64,000 bases of DNA from Himantopus leucocephalus. Lineage: Eukaryota > Chordata > Aves > Charadriiformes > Recurvirostridae. The stretch lies in the NCBI GenBank assembly GCA_003993805.1, contig RSEF01000003.1, positions 43,902,438 through 43,966,437 of the forward strand, read 5' to 3'. The translations under genes and the position numbers were made by a program. A model generated the notes under the pieces. That model saw only the letters and a program-made list of their open reading frames with translations, was not told the DNA's origin and ran no database searches. Shown one piece after another: positions 49,001-62,200 of the stretch. Within the stretch, counting starts at the first letter, position 1; each line of letters starts with the position of its first letter.

Positions 49001-50154
49001 GTTTCAGGGATACTCGGAAATAAGAAGAGTTGATGACAGTAATCTGAGGGCCTTAATTTATCTAGCTCACAAAGCAATTTTAGTTCCCTTGAAACTAGTC
49101 TGTGGTGGAGGAAATAAGTAAGAAAAGTAAACCAGTATGTGTTTTATACCCACACTCTCACACTCCTGTTCGGTTTACAGCTCTGTAAGTAGGCAGGTAT
49201 CAGCCTGACCCCTCTGATGAATGCTGTAAGGTTTGTTTTCTACTCATCTGAAAGATGAAGCTCTGAAATGCAGCCCTGTGCAGGGTAAGCCAGGGTGGCA
49301 GTGACAGCATGTCATAGGACCTTGCTTGTTTGGGCAAGGGCGGGATGTTAGAGAGAAGAGGGGTTGCCCTATTGCACCTTTCCAGAGCACCCCCAGAAAG
49401 TCAGGCTGTGCCAGGCTGTGTGGCTGTGTGAGGCTGTTTTCTGTCATCAGCGCCCAGTCTGGGATTGATTTGTTTGCCAGCGCTGGGAAAGGGTGGGAGT
49501 GACAGTTTCAGACCTTCTGGTTGGGCTTTCAGAAGGAAGTGCAAGAAAAAAATGTTCCCTCCTGTGTCACCTACTCTTGTCAAGGGACACTGAGCTGGTC
49601 TCTGGCAGACTCACTTTTCTTCAGTTTGGTGAGGATCTGATTAAAGAAAGCTAAGTGTTTCTTTGGCTCGTAAAGGTTTGACCTTAAATGCACTGAATCT
49701 TGTGGTACCAAATGGCACCATTTCCTTCACTGACTAACTCAGTAGGTGTAGGGAGGCATGGACCAGCCTGTGTGACATCTGCTTGAGTGACACTGCTCTG
49801 AGGCAACACCAGCTTGCTTTCTTCAAGCTGATCCTTCCAATGCTCCATGTTTTCCCAAGGAAAGGAGTTTCAGACCCTTCCCTAGAGTCAGAGACAAGTT
49901 CCATTTCTTCCATACGCCTTAAACCTCCCCCTTGACTAGCTGTGAAGGAGCCAAGAGAGCCTTCTGCTGAGATTTCACTGTCAGCACTGGGGTCCATAGA
50001 GAGTGGTGATACACATACTCTTTGCGGAGGGAGAGACTAGTTCATGGTGGCTGCTGTCCCCTTATCCCTGCACTTGCTCTCTGGCAAGCTGGTAAGTCAG
50101 AGGTAGTGGTGTATGCACTACCCTGAGCTCCTCCAGCAGCTGCTCACGAGAGTT
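43083..50154. other. Unique non-coding stretch
   Basis: About 7 kb with no gene or interspersed repeat recognised. Items: two 12-bp TTTACTGCTAAG/C units near 43265-43290; a run of 12 G at 45027-45038; (TTTAG)3 near 46847; a pyrimidine-rich run at about 48538-48592; a 10-bp-period GGCTGTG minisatellite at 49402-49437. Open frames are at most 94 codons. Confidence 0.5.
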
Positions 50155-50831
50155 CATAGAATCACAGAATCACAGAATCATAGAATTGTCTAGATTGGAA
50201 GGGACCTTTAAGATCAAGTCTAACCATCAACCTAACACTGCCAAAACCACCACTAAACCATGTCCCTAAGCACCACATCTATCTGTCTTTTAAATACCTC
50301 CAGGGACGGCAATTCCACCACTTCCCTGGGCAGCCTGTTTCAATGCTTGACAACCCTTTCAGTGAAGAACTTTTTCCTAATAACCAATCTAAACCTACCC
50401 TGGTGTAACTTGAGGCTATTTCCTCTTGTCCTATTGCCTGTTACTAGCGAGAAGAGGTCAACCCCCACCTTACTACAACCTCCTTTCAGGTAGTTGTAGA
50501 GAGCGATAAGGTCTCCTCTCAGCCTCCTTTTCTCCAGACTAAACAATCCCAGTTCCCTCAGGCGCTCCTCGTAAGACTGGTTCTCCAGACCCCTCACCAG
50601 CTTTGTTGCTCCTCTCTGGACACACTCCAGCACCTCAATGTCTTTCTCGTAGTGAGGGCCCCAAAATTGAACACAGTACTTGAGGTGGGACCTCACCAGT
50701 GCTGAGTACAGTGGGACAGTCACTTCCCTAGTTCAGCTCACCACGCTACTCCTGATACAGGCCAGGATGCTGTTGGCCACCTTGGCCACCTGGGCACACT
50801 GCAGGCTCATATTCAGCTGGCTGTCAACCAA
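50155..50831 (-). mobile_element. CR1 LINE, 5'-truncated, 3' end intact
   Basis: The best-preserved transposon in the window. The 3' end is at 50155-50186 as four octamers (CATAGAAT, CACAGAAT twice, CATAGAAT on plus), followed inward by TTGGAAGGGACCTTTAAGAT and the bird CR1 3' UTR. The coding part ends at about 50283 and runs up to 50831, where similarity stops, giving the usual 5' truncation. Target-site duplications are not expected for CR1 and none is seen. Sequence is closest to the CR1-F/J kind of subfamily as I remember it; the exact subfamily needs alignment. Confidence 0.93.
50283..50831 (-). pseudogene. CR1 ORF2 reverse-transcriptase C-terminus, broken by two stops
   Basis: Minus-strand reading in one frame from LVDSQLNMSLQCAQVAK (high coordinates) through ANSILACIRSSV, then an in-frame TGA at 50735-50733. 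Next comes a 127-codon open run (50723-50340) with [40 protein letters not shown] and [21 protein letters not shown] second in-frame TGA at 50342-50340 replaces the tryptophan of the usual 'HWNRLP', after which NRLPREVVELPSLEVFKRQ continues to about 50283. This is the region downstream of the catalytic core, so no polymerase activity is possible. No frameshift is visible, so the copy is only moderately decayed. Confidence 0.9.
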
Positions 50832-53800
50832 ATGAGTTGAGATGTGGTGGGGTCATCCATTCCACCTGACTTCAGCACCAACAAGGACCCAGGGCTTCTC
50901 CTCATCACAGGCAAAGTTTTGATGAGACAGCCTGTGTTTTGTGACTCCTGTTACGCTCTCCTCAGCAGGAACCCCTTTGCCTCTCACAAAAAAGGACTTC
51001 CTCCTGGGTGAGGCAGCAGCTCCAGGCCTCCGTTTCCTGATGAGCTCACTGTTCAAGTGACTCCTCAGTGTTGCTCCTCTAGAGAACAAAGTCATAATCA
51101 GAGCTGTATAAGGAAATGCCTTTTTATGAGAAAAAGCCTTTTTTCCTTGTTCAAGTTCCATTCCATGTTGAAAGCATTCAACTAAATTCTTATTTCTTAG
51201 GTAATTTATTTAACTGCAACAAAAAAGATTTAATATTGGATGACTCATTACAGGACTTAGAGCTATATCCAGAGCTCATTCAGCCTTCACTCTTGAATGT
51301 CCTTCAGTGCAAGGTGCATCAATCATTTTAGTCCTGGAGCTGCCTGTGAATTTATTTTTCTGTTCGTCTCTGCTCTTCGAAATTATTTAGATGGGAATAA
51401 AGATGAAAACTGAGTGGACAGCAACAGTCATGTACTGTAAACCAGGGATTCTCTTTGATGCAAGAAGCTTTCTCGCCGCAAAATCTTTTCTGGCAAAAGA
51501 CCTGTTGATTGTGACCTTGATGTTTGACCTGTACTAGAGGAAAGAACTTCTTTCTAGATCATGTTCTCTACATCATTTGGGAATTTTTTGTATGCTGTGT
51601 ACCATACCATGCACCTTGGATTCCTTCTCAGAAGGGAGACCTTTTTGAGATTTTCAGAAGTTCCATTTCAGTTTGAAAATACACAAGAATTTGCATTTTG
51701 AAATGAAAATATAAAGTATTTATAGAGCTTCAAATGAAATCTCAGGGGAACTCCCTCCTTTGATGCTGAGATTCAAAAAGAGGTCACTGCCATGTGGTCC
51801 CACAAGCATCTCAGTTCATAAAAGCTGATTTCTAAAGGGCTTGAGTTCCCAAGTGTGTGTATTCTAAAAACAGGATTTCAGACTAGCAGATGCAAAGAGG
51901 CAAGCAGGGATTATTATAGCTTCAAGACATGAGAAAGAGGGTGCAGGGCTAAAGAAGGATAGGGTTGCTTTCAGTTGCAATGAATGCGAATAATTTGTGC
52001 TCATTTTCTAGTGGGACATGAACACATAGTGCCAGGTGCTGCCAGAAACCCAAGAGGGGATGAGATGGAACCAGCCTGCTCTCCTCATCACTATGTCCTT
52101 GGTCCACACCTGCATCCAGACAGGAGAGAGCATTAAGGGATGCTACCATGGGATAGCACAGGGCTGGCAGATGGACAGGTGTGTAACAAGAATTGTAGTA
52201 TCGCTAAGTCTGTCCTTTGAGCCTTCTAGGTGCCACCATAGGAACATCTCAGTGGCTCAGACTCCTACAGCCATCACGAAACTTTTTGTGTGCTGAGAAA
52301 CCTGATCAAAGGCTTCAGAAGACCAAGGACAGGACACTAGACACAGCATGCCTGCTCTCCCATTTTGGAGCAAGACAGACAAGAAATTAATTCCAAAAGT
52401 AGCGCTGAAGTTAGTATCTCTCCAGTCAGAGTTTATTCTTCTGGCCTTATTTGCTCTAGATCTCCATTCCCCAACACGTACATGGAAATAAGGGGAAAAA
52501 TATGCCATCAATGTGCCCATTGAAATTTTTCCGTTAAAGCACAGTTTCATTAGAAACGTATTGGTTCATTGAGCTGTCCAGCCTTTGTTCAAAACCTCTC
52601 GGGCTCATGATGACTCATGACCAACGATGTTTACATTTGCACTTCAAAGGCACGAAGGAGAAGCAGATCCAGTGTACAGAGCAACCTTCGACCCACAGCG
52701 TGGCGCTAGGACATCACTTTGCTGACTTGCAACACTTCACAAATACAACTAGGCAAATGCCAGACAACAAAGATTTTCTTTTTGTCGGCTAATGGCTGGG
52801 AGGGGACATAGACGAAAAGACAAGGGAAAGGCAAAGAGGACTAGTGATCAAGAGACACTCTAATTTCTCCTTCCCCCCATTCGTTTTCCCACCAGCTGTG
52901 CCACGTGTGGCTCAGTGGAGATGACCTGTGTTTGCACTCTGATGATGCGGGGCCAATTAGATGCATACTTCTCTGGCTGGAAATGTATGACCAAAAAAAA
53001 GTCTTGGGCAAGCACGAACATAAGTTTAAAATAGCAGTATCCCACTGCCTGCTTCTAAGGTAGCGGAGGTTTAAACAGACCTGCTCTCTCACTGCTCGCT
53101 CTTTGCAGAAGCCCTCATGCAGGAAAACTCTTGATTTCAGCTCCCAGCTGGTTCCCAGCCAGGGCACGTGCAGGCTTGTATGGCAGAGAGGCTTCAAAGG
53201 TCATCAGCTGTCTTTAATAAATGAACAAATTAATTCAGTAAAACCCCATCACAGCTACATGGGAGATGTCTCTTGACTTTACATTATTTGATTGTGTTTA
53301 ATATTCTGTTAATTTGACAGATGTTTTCTTCAGAGTTTCAACAGTGCTTCTGCTGCAGTAAAAACCAACACTGCTCCTGGATCTGATTGCCTGTTTCAGC
53401 GCTGTCCTGTGGAAAATTATCTCACATCATTTAACAGTTTAATTTGCCGAAGACCTTCAAACAAATTCATTTAGCAAGCACTCACTGGCAGTGAATATAT
53501 ATATTAAAAAGCTTTCAAATAAAAATGCTTGAGAGAAAGGCCACGCAAATTGATGCACTAGGAGTGAATAAAGGAATAAGGGACAATATTTAGGGTTTGG
53601 AAGCTGGAAAGTTGGGTGAGATCTTAGTAGAGAAGAACAGGAAGGCCAAGGAAAGACAGAGAAGGAGGTTCAGCTGGGAAGCTGTAGCTTCTCTCCCCTG
53701 ATCCTGGACTGGTGTCATTTAGGTCCCAGCTGAGTTATGTTGCTCCAGACCACATGATTTCCTTCTTACTTGCTCAGGGCCTTAGCTAAGGGCTGGTTTG

Positions 53801-54043
53801 ACCAATATGTAATTCAGTGCCGCCTGGATACCCTGCAGCCTTTTAATCTTATCTCCCTTTAGTTTTTCATATCCGTTTTGACATCAGCTACTCTTGTACA
53901 ATTGCAACTGCACTGAAGCAGGAGCTCTTTGGACTGCTGTGGAAATCCACAATATCCATCAAAAAACTTATTCAAACATAAAAAGAACCAATTTATGTTC
54001 AGTGAGATCTGACACTAGACTTCAATAATACTGTAATAAAGTC
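50832..54043. other. Unique non-coding sequence
   Basis: Nothing recognised. A 118-codon minus frame at 52841-53197 and a 102-codon minus frame at 50853-51161 have no known domain. Confidence 0.5.
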
Positions 54044-54325
54044 TGCATCCCCAACTTCTGTCCTTCACTTCCTCTTTCTCTTCCTTCATTTTTACTGTCC
54101 TTCATCCATCCCTCAAGTACATTTTCTCTTTGATTGATTTCTTAGTCTCTTTATTTCTGTTCTTCCCCTTTCCACATCTAACAACCCTTCCTTTTGCTTT
54201 TTCTCTTACGTCTTACACTGTCTTTCTCTTTCCTTTCCCCCCTAAACTTTCTGTACCTTTTATCATTTTTGCTGACACTTTTTCTTTCCTTCCCTCCCTC
54301 CTTCCATCCCTCACCACTCCTGCAG
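54044..54325 (+). repeat. Long pyrimidine-rich tract
   Basis: Nearly 300 bases dominated by C and T on the plus strand (for example only 10 purines among the 60 bases from 54061), with TTCC/TCCC-type units near 54286-54313. It ends close to CACTCCTGCAG, giving a chance splice-acceptor look. It behaves like decayed simple sequence; such tracts can form triplex DNA. A 117-codon frame across it (54130-54483) is a composition effect. Confidence 0.6.
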
Positions 54326-57300
54326 CTCAGCTGTGGCCATCGGTGACTCTACAGCAGACCCATAAGTGGCTCACAGCCTTGCAGGGAGGGGACCTGTCCC
54401 TGTGCTCCCCCCAGCTCAACCCGAGGGCAGAAAACCTGCCATGTTCCCACCTCTCCCTATCGCTTCTCTTAGGGCAAAGCTGAGCAAGTGCTTGATTAGG
54501 TGCCCCTGGGGCCACCTTCCAGCCTGAGCAACACTCATGTTGAAGAAACCCTCGTTGCTTTTTCTTTGGATGTAGGGCACAGCATATAGGGCACAGCAAT
54601 AACTTGCTGAATGTGAAGCTGCAACTAGGGCACGTGGGCAACCAGGGCTCGTGCTGATATTTAAAGCTCTAGCGAACTGATTTCAGTGCTAAAGGGTGCT
54701 GCGGGATGTTGCATCTGCTCACGGGTACTATTGTGTCTTTGGGGAGAAGATCTGTACTGGGAGGGCTGATTTAAAACTTTTCTCCTCCTGCAGTCAAGAT
54801 CAAATGTCTTGTAACAGGGAACATTTCTTGCCTAAGGGGCTTGACTGTGTCCTGCTAATAACAATATTCCCTGAATAGATTTTAACATATTTTTTTTTCT
54901 TGTTCATTTAAAATTGGTATTTGAAAGTTTCCTTTAAATGCGTTTAGACATGTCCCTGGATGATCAATTATCTCAATTCATGTAACATTTTCATGCGTAA
55001 GCATTCCCTATGATGGCAATAAATGAAATTCAGTAATAAACTCATAAATTTATTAAGATCCCACAGCCACAGATCACCATTGTCAGTTCATATAATGCTT
55101 CCCTAGTTACTTAAAAGCTATATTACATGCCATTACATTTATAATCCCACTTAATATTAGTCTACTTAACAACCTCTCAAACATTTGGAACTGAATTTAC
55201 AGTCTCTCATGAATGCCTCTCTGAGGTTTATTGTAACATTTCCTCTCTAAATGTTTTTGTGGTCTGAGAAAGGATTATTCTCATTGAAGTGTCATAAGCT
55301 TTGCCCAGCACTCACTTATTTTCCCCCTCTTTATGTCTCTCTCTTTTTCCCTCTCAGCTCAGACCCTCCTCGTTTCTTCTGTATTCCACCCTAAGCTAAC
55401 CCGTCTCTAAGCAGATGACAGCGTTAGGTCCTGGTTGTAAACCTTTAATGCAAATAGCCCTAGATCCTGCACGCAATAACTTCTGGGAATGTCATTGCCG
55501 TGGTAGTGCTAGCTGCTGTTATCTTGCAGAATAAACTTTATATTCCTGCTTTCCACTGGCTATTCCTAAAAATACACAGCAGACTGAGTCTGTGCCATCA
55601 AGACTCTCCTCTTTTATGAGACCGTTTCCCCCTGTTTATTCTCAACACCTCTCCCTGACTAACGACCTCGCGTTCAGGTGGGTCAGGCATGTTGACAGAC
55701 CAGGGCATGAGTTTCCAGACTGAAATATATGATCGGTTCTCATCTAGTGTTGTTGGCTAAGTAAAGTTCAGATAGCCTTTGCTATTAGAAAAGCCTCTGG
55801 AGCGTACAAACCACAGTGAACTGGAACTACTGGTTTGTGCTGTCACCCTCTGATTTAGATCAGAGTGCTTCTGAATTTGCCAGGTGAGGCGTGACATGGG
55901 TTTTACCCTTTTGTCATGCTTTCTGCAGCCAGCTTATGCAGAAAACGTCTGCCAAAGTTTCCCCTGTCTGGACAGTTTCCTGGGTAAGAACATAACTTCC
56001 CACGTTTATGATGATTTTTCTCTCTGTAATGCAGTATAGCAGTATTATATTCTAACAGTAGCAATCCATTAACATTACAACATTGTGCTTTTGGAAGGAC
56101 TTGTGTAGAAAATCCTAATGAACCTTGTGTTTGCCAAGAGCCTGAATGCCAAGGGGCAAGGAAGATGAACCGAGGTAACTGCTGATCTGCTGCTGATCCT
56201 GGCTACGTCCTCCCGCTCATCCTGCCCCCCCTGCCTTTCCCCCAGTGGCACCGCACTGGGCTGCAGGGGTACCAGCCCCCTGCCTTTCATGGACCTCCCT
56301 GCTGGGTCAGCCTCTCCTGGGCTGCTGCCATCCGAGACCTGACTTTTCCTACCGCGTAGCCAGTGCCGACTGTGTTATGAAATAAGGCTTTACTGACGAA
56401 ACGCTCCAGCTTTCGTGGAAGTGCAGGAGCACACCGTACGTGATGTACAGACTGGAAAACAACTCCTGCCCGGCAGGCTCAGGGAGAAGGCGAGCACTGC
56501 TGTGTGATCAATACCGGCCTCAGCTCTCTGCAGCTCCGCTCGGCAAGGGCTAGCCAGAAAGCCTCAAAAATCACCAGCATAAAGCCTTTTCCACTAACAC
56601 TATTAAGATCAAAAAGTGGCTTTCTAGTCCTATAGATGTGTAGAGTTTTAATGAGGGATTTGTGACTGGGGGGATTTTTTTCTCCCTCACTTGAAGCCGT
56701 AGGCTTCAAGATAGTTTTTTCATGTTCCTTGACAAAATGAAACGGCGTCTCGACAAGCCACGACAAAAGGGGAAGAACAACTTTTTCAGCAGCAGCAGCA
56801 GAAAACCAGCCTGATGATTAATCTCTGCCACCAGCGCCGTGTCTCAGGTGCAGGCAGACAGCCACCACCAGGCGCTGGTACGTGGCCACCCAGCTGACGG
56901 CACGTGGCCACCCAGCGGAGGGCTGCCATGCTTTAAGCTGGTGTTGCCCCTCCGTCCCCCAGCTGCAGGCAGCTGCCCTTCTGCTGGAGGTTACTGCCGG
57001 CTACAGGGGAACAGGCAAAGGGGAACTAAATGCATTTGCCTCCCAGTTGCTTCCATACAAAATCTGGCTGTTTAGCCAAAAAAATCAACAAAGGAGTGCT
57101 CGTTTAAGACTTCAAGGAGGTTTGGGGATACACCTTGCTCTCCCAGCCCCGCTGCATGGGCAATACTCTCTGGCAGAGAGACCAAACATGCAGCTGAGGT
57201 TGGGGTCACACCAAGCCTCCACAGTTTGGTCCTGTGAAGACGCTTCCGTTCCCATCTGGCTCGAGCCAGCTCCATGAGCAGCAAGCTGGGCTGGAGTTTC

Positions 57301-58744
57301 TCCTGGGAAGCAAATGGCGGAAGGTGGGCAGAGGCAGCACAGCCTGGCTCTCTGATCTCCTTTTTTTTTGGAGGGTTGAGAGTAGTCTGGATTGCCACAC
57401 AGAAGGTTGTGTCACCTGCAACCTATCTATTGATAGAATTACACTGGATCAAAAGGTAAACCTTTTCTGTGTAGATAAGCTGAAGCACTAGCAATTTTGC
57501 AATTTCCTGAAACCCCCTTGCACGGTTTCCTCACATAGATTTCGATTAGGTGGATGAGAATATAATTGTGATCTCTCTGTTTTGTCTTTGTGGATGATAC
57601 ATAAGGGATTATTTTCTTTTCTGTAGGTTTTGGGTTTGTTTTTTTTTTTGCCTTGGTATTATTATGCTGAGGCTTTGAACAGCTGAGTTGCCTGGAAATT
57701 CATATTTCCCCAGAAGAACCATTTGGCTTGTCTGCTGATGGCAGAGAGTGCAAGTTGGCACATTTACAAAAGAGAAAGCTTATTTTACCAGCAGCAACTG
57801 TGTCTTTCATTCAACCTGGAACAGCAGACAGGAAACCAAGGGACTGTTCAAGAAGCAATTCCAGGCAAATTACAATCTGAAATCAGCTTTGAAAGAACTG
57901 TGATGGAAAGCAACTGTATTATTTCTTTTAGTTTTTCTGTTGCCAATTTTTCTGCTGTGTTTTTTTAAAGAGAATACTAGAATGAAACCAACCTTCATTC
58001 AGGAGGAAAGTATATTGATTCAGTTTCATGTCTTTCAGCTTTTTCTCCTCTCTGATTTGTGGGCACCTGAAAGGACGCTTTCCATCACTTCAGAAAGGTG
58101 ATGTGTCCCATATTTGAAATTTGAGTCACTTCGGTTCCTTGGTGATTTCCATGGCTTAGAAGAATTTGGTTTTTCTTAAAGTATTGTATCTGAAATAGGC
58201 TTTTGTTTTGTCTAGAGACATTCTTTTGTTCCTTTAATGAAACAAATTTTATTTTAATGTGAGATCATCTTCCTGATTCTCTCACAACTTTATGTCTACT
58301 GAATGGAGGACTGTGCCCTGTGGGTACACTTCTCGGGAGGGAAAAAGTCGCAGGCAGCAGAAGGTACAAAGCAGTAACACTGGCTAAACAGTCCCCGTTG
58401 CCTCCCAGTTGGTGATATTTGAGAGGAAAAGCAAATGTGTTACATATGCTGGATACTGTGCCTTTGTGCGTGTATATGAGCCTTTTCCAGTTTATAATAT
58501 GTCAAAATTTGAAGGAGCAGAAAACTGTACGGGAGTTTGAAAAGAAAGACCTGAAACAGTAACTGCAGTGCCCCCAGTGTCTGGGTGGTATTATTCCCCA
58601 CCAGGAGATCAATTCTATAGTTTGCCTTTACAGTCCTTTATTATAATAAAAGTCCTGAGGAGGCTGAGCAGGGATGTGCTTCTCCACATGACTGTGCTGG
58701 CTGAGGTTGCAGAGCCCATCCTGCTCCTAACAGGAGGATGCTGT
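54326..58744. other. Non-coding sequence with GC-rich patches
   Basis: GC-richer patches lie at about 54330-54480 and 56200-57330. Two copies of TAGGGCACAGCA lie 14 bp apart (54573-54598). ACGTGGCCACCCAGC occurs twice (56880-56894, 56902-56916). A perfect 14-bp palindrome CTGGCTCGAGCCAG lies at 57256-57269. About 54950-55240 is AT-rich with regulatory-looking composition. Open frames reach 131 codons (56882-57277 plus) without a known product. Confidence 0.4.
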
Positions 58745-59245
58745 CGTGGTGACCCTCCTGTCATGGTGGCTGCTTGAATGCACGTCCTGCTTCCAGCTGT
58801 GGCCAGCAACAGGTCTTTATGGAAGAGCATAAAAAGCAGGACAAATGCAAAGTGGTACCTTCCCAGCTACTGTTTTTTCAGGGGTTTCCTGAGTCAGAAG
58901 TTGCATCCAGACAGTCACGTTTCCTTACCACTGGTGGACGTTCATGGTTACATGAATTTGTCTGATCCCTGTTTTAATTCATTTGTACGTTTGGCCTCTG
59001 CAACTTCCATGAGCAGTTAGTTTCACAGTTTAATTAGATGTTATGAGAAAAGGTATTTCTTTCTCTTGGTTTTAAACCTGCTGCCTGATAATTGGGGTGC
59101 CTTCTAATTCTCATAGTGGGTGGAAGATTGAGTAATTGTTCCCTGTTTACTTCAGTTATCATTATAAACCTCTATTATCTCCCCTCTCAGCTGTCTCTTC
59201 TTTTCAGCTGAAGAGTCCAAGTCTAATTAGTCTGCCCTCATTTCA
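58745..59245 (-). mobile_element. Ancient amniote CR1-type LINE relic with 3' UTR
   Basis: Minus strand from 59245 down: CTAATTAGACTTGGACTCTT ('LIRLGLFS' block), then GAGAGGGGAGATAATAGAGG (decayed 'RGDMIEVYK'), GCAGCAGGTTTAAAACC ('SRFKT'), AGAAATACCTTTTCTCATAA, and CAGAGGCCAAACGTACAAAT ('EAKxxN'). The non-coding part follows with GGCCACAGCTGGAAGCAGGA near 58780-58800. The block order matches an old CR1 family abundant in turtles and crocodiles and found as relics in birds. Frames are heavily broken. The low-coordinate edge is uncertain. Confidence 0.75.
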
Positions 59246-62200
59246 GCAAGGCTGAAATCCAGCTCAAAATAATTGCCAAGTGCAATGCTAGCACACTTGT
59301 CCAAATCATACCTACAAACCTTTGGAGGTTATTGTGCTGCTTGAAAACCAACGGACATCTTTATAAGACCTGCTATGAACACAACAGGCATGTACAGGGT
59401 ACTCAGAGCAGAAGGATAAAACAATAAATATGTAACACTTTTTCACATAAGGTCACTTTTGCTCAGCTACTACGTTAAAATTAATGTTCTGGTAAAGAGT
59501 GGGTGCTTTTGTGTATCCAGGAAACTCACATCTGGCACAGAAATGACTGAGAAGATGCCAGATAAAGTATGCTTCAATTCTGATTTCTGCAGAAGGGGAA
59601 AAATTAGGAGAGACAGGCCTTTAATTGGCAAAGTTCAACAATGGGAGTTCTGTGGTGGGCTGTTGTTTTCTGACATAGTTAAATCCAGCTGCCGAGGAAT
59701 GGATTGGGTCATTGTACATCAAGAGCTAAGACTCTTTGAAAGGCATTTATAAGTACCTGAATGTAATTTAAAGCTGTCAAGATTATATAAAATCATATTA
59801 GTAAATGAACCACGGATAGCAGAATGAATGGTTTAGATATGCTTCGTTTGAACTAGATGCATATCAAAATCCAACCTGGTTTTGGCTAAATCACAAGGAA
59901 GAGTGTTCTGTCCTTTCGTTATATTCCTCTTCATGTTACCGTATGTGTTCTTTGCAAACTAATCTTTTAATGTTCACATCCATTACAGTATGTAAAAAAG
60001 AGGCGGACATAACTTACTGTACTTACGCACTTTAAAATCAATTTATAAGCAAAATTAAGAATGAGGTTGTGCTGACTGCAAAGGGACTCTGCAGGCATGA
60101 AGTTACAAATCTGCTGAAATATTCTGTAGACATTTCAGGTAAAGTGGACTTATTTTACATTTCACGTGTAACCATGGCACTGCAAGGTACTACATATTCA
60201 AAATAAACTCAGCAGTCACAACACTCCTTTAATCAATATTATGTACAAAATTCTGTGCAAAAACTGATTAGTGGCTGAACTTCTGTTCAGAAGCCACTTT
60301 TCCATCTGACAGAAGTCGTCTCCAACCTCCCATACACACAGACTGTGTTTTCACTTCCCGGAGGGCTGTCGGGGAGCCAAGGAGTTTGGGTTGCTCCAGG
60401 GACTCGCAGGGCAGTGGCTCTTTGGCCTCCCGGGCTCCTGGTCCACCCCAGTGTAGGGTGTTCCCTTCCAGTTTGTAGAAACTTTGGAAATACTAAGGGG
60501 ACTGTTTGGAACTGGAGGAAAAACAGATTTTGAAACATCTACATCTTCCGTGAAATAAAACTCTCTCTACTCAGGTCTAATTATGAGGCGGATTTCAACT
60601 GAGCATTTTATGATGTGCAGAAATTTAATAACCTTTATAAACCAGAGATTTAAGTTCTGTGATGAGTCCCAAAGTTTCAGAAGGCTTTTAGACTTAGAAC
60701 ATGAGTATTGTCAGGGCTACATAAGGGGGATGGAGGGAAGTTCCTGGATGGACACGTGGTATCTTAAAAAGATAGAAAATACAAGCTGAACACACAGCTA
60801 TGTAAAGAAGAACAACAGGTGAAGAAAGCCAAAATAAGCAAAAATGGAAGCCTTGACAATTAATGAACCATTCGGATCTTGCAGCTTTACATGTGGAAAA
60901 ATAGGATGTGAAAATGCAGACAGGCACCCGAAGAGCGATGCTCTGCTGGCTTTGTCCTTCCTCCTTGTGGGCCTCCCATGCACAGGCGGAAACCGGGCAG
61001 CGAGGAGTGGAGTGGCCCATGTGTGAGTGCCCTGACTTTGTTCCCAGAGGTGCTTAGTTCTGGCCTACCTGGAGCAGGTAGGCACCTTTCAGGCAGTTTC
61101 TCCACTCTGTAGACAACATTTGGTGGACTTAACCTTGGCTCTTCTGGTTTAAAAAACCAAACCAAACCAAAAAAAACACCAGTCACACTGCCTTGCCTTA
61201 TTTCCCTTTCATTGTATTGCACAAATCAAGTGCAGCTTCATCCAACCGAGCGTGAATTATCTCCTAGCTAGTCAGCAGTGCTTGGAAAAATCTTGCTACA
61301 GCCAGCATCTTTTGAACTGCTTAGTATTTGCCACATTATGAAGGTTATTTTTCCAGTGACTGCCACCTGCCGCCTCCTCCTTCTTCTTCTAAACTAATAA
61401 AAAACATAGCTATTAATACATTCAAAGAACCTAGTATAGTCCTTCCTAGATCTGATCTTTAAGAGGTATCATGCTACTTGGTTATGGAAAATTGATTCTC
61501 AAACTCCTGAAACGGAGAGAAAACTCCCTAGTGCAGCAAAAACAATCATCCACATGTTCATCCAGCAACAAATTAAAATGAATTCAGACTTTGGGATAGA
61601 GTCCCACATCACTGTTTTCTTCTCTGCTTTTCTAAAAGCAAAGCAATGTGCTCATTTATCTTAAGGTAACTGTAGTAACCTTCCTGTTCTGGAATTGGGA
61701 TGTATTTCAAGGCACACATTTGAGGAAATCTAAATCCTGATATGTCATTGGTGGTGGGCTTTTCGGTCATCTTTAGTATTCAGAAGGCTGGCACAGGGGA
61801 CACCAGTTCTCCATGAGGTTAATCTCTTGAGTAACCTACAGCTGAACACAAAAATCCTGAGGTTTCTGAAGTGTGGGGCTACTGATGAATGACACATGAA
61901 GGCAGATAGGAATGCATTGGTCTCGAGCTTTCATCTGCCTGTTCCTTATGAGTGCAAAATGGATTTGCAGTGCAGCTCAGGACAAACCAGTTTTACAAAC
62001 ACCGGGCATAGGCGCAAGCGATTGCCCAGGCTGGGTGTTAGCAGGAAACAGATACTGACGTGGAGTCAATTTCTTAGCTCCTCCCTTCCTTCCTGCTCAC
62101 CTGGGTATCAAGGAACAAACCGGGATACATCAGTACCCTCACTAAACTCCATGGAAATGCCTTCCATCTTGTGCATACAATGCTGTATTATGGAGCTAGT

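Noticed and set aside
49172..49210. CTGTAAGTAGGCAGGTATCAG as an L2/MIR middle-region relic
   Set aside because: One block of about 25 bases without the flanking conserved parts; below what I would call.
54130..54483. 117-codon frame after a pyrimidine tract and AG, resembling a coding exon
   Set aside because: The first half is translated pyrimidine tract (F/L/P/S-rich) and the second half shows no domain; there is no clear donor site in frame.
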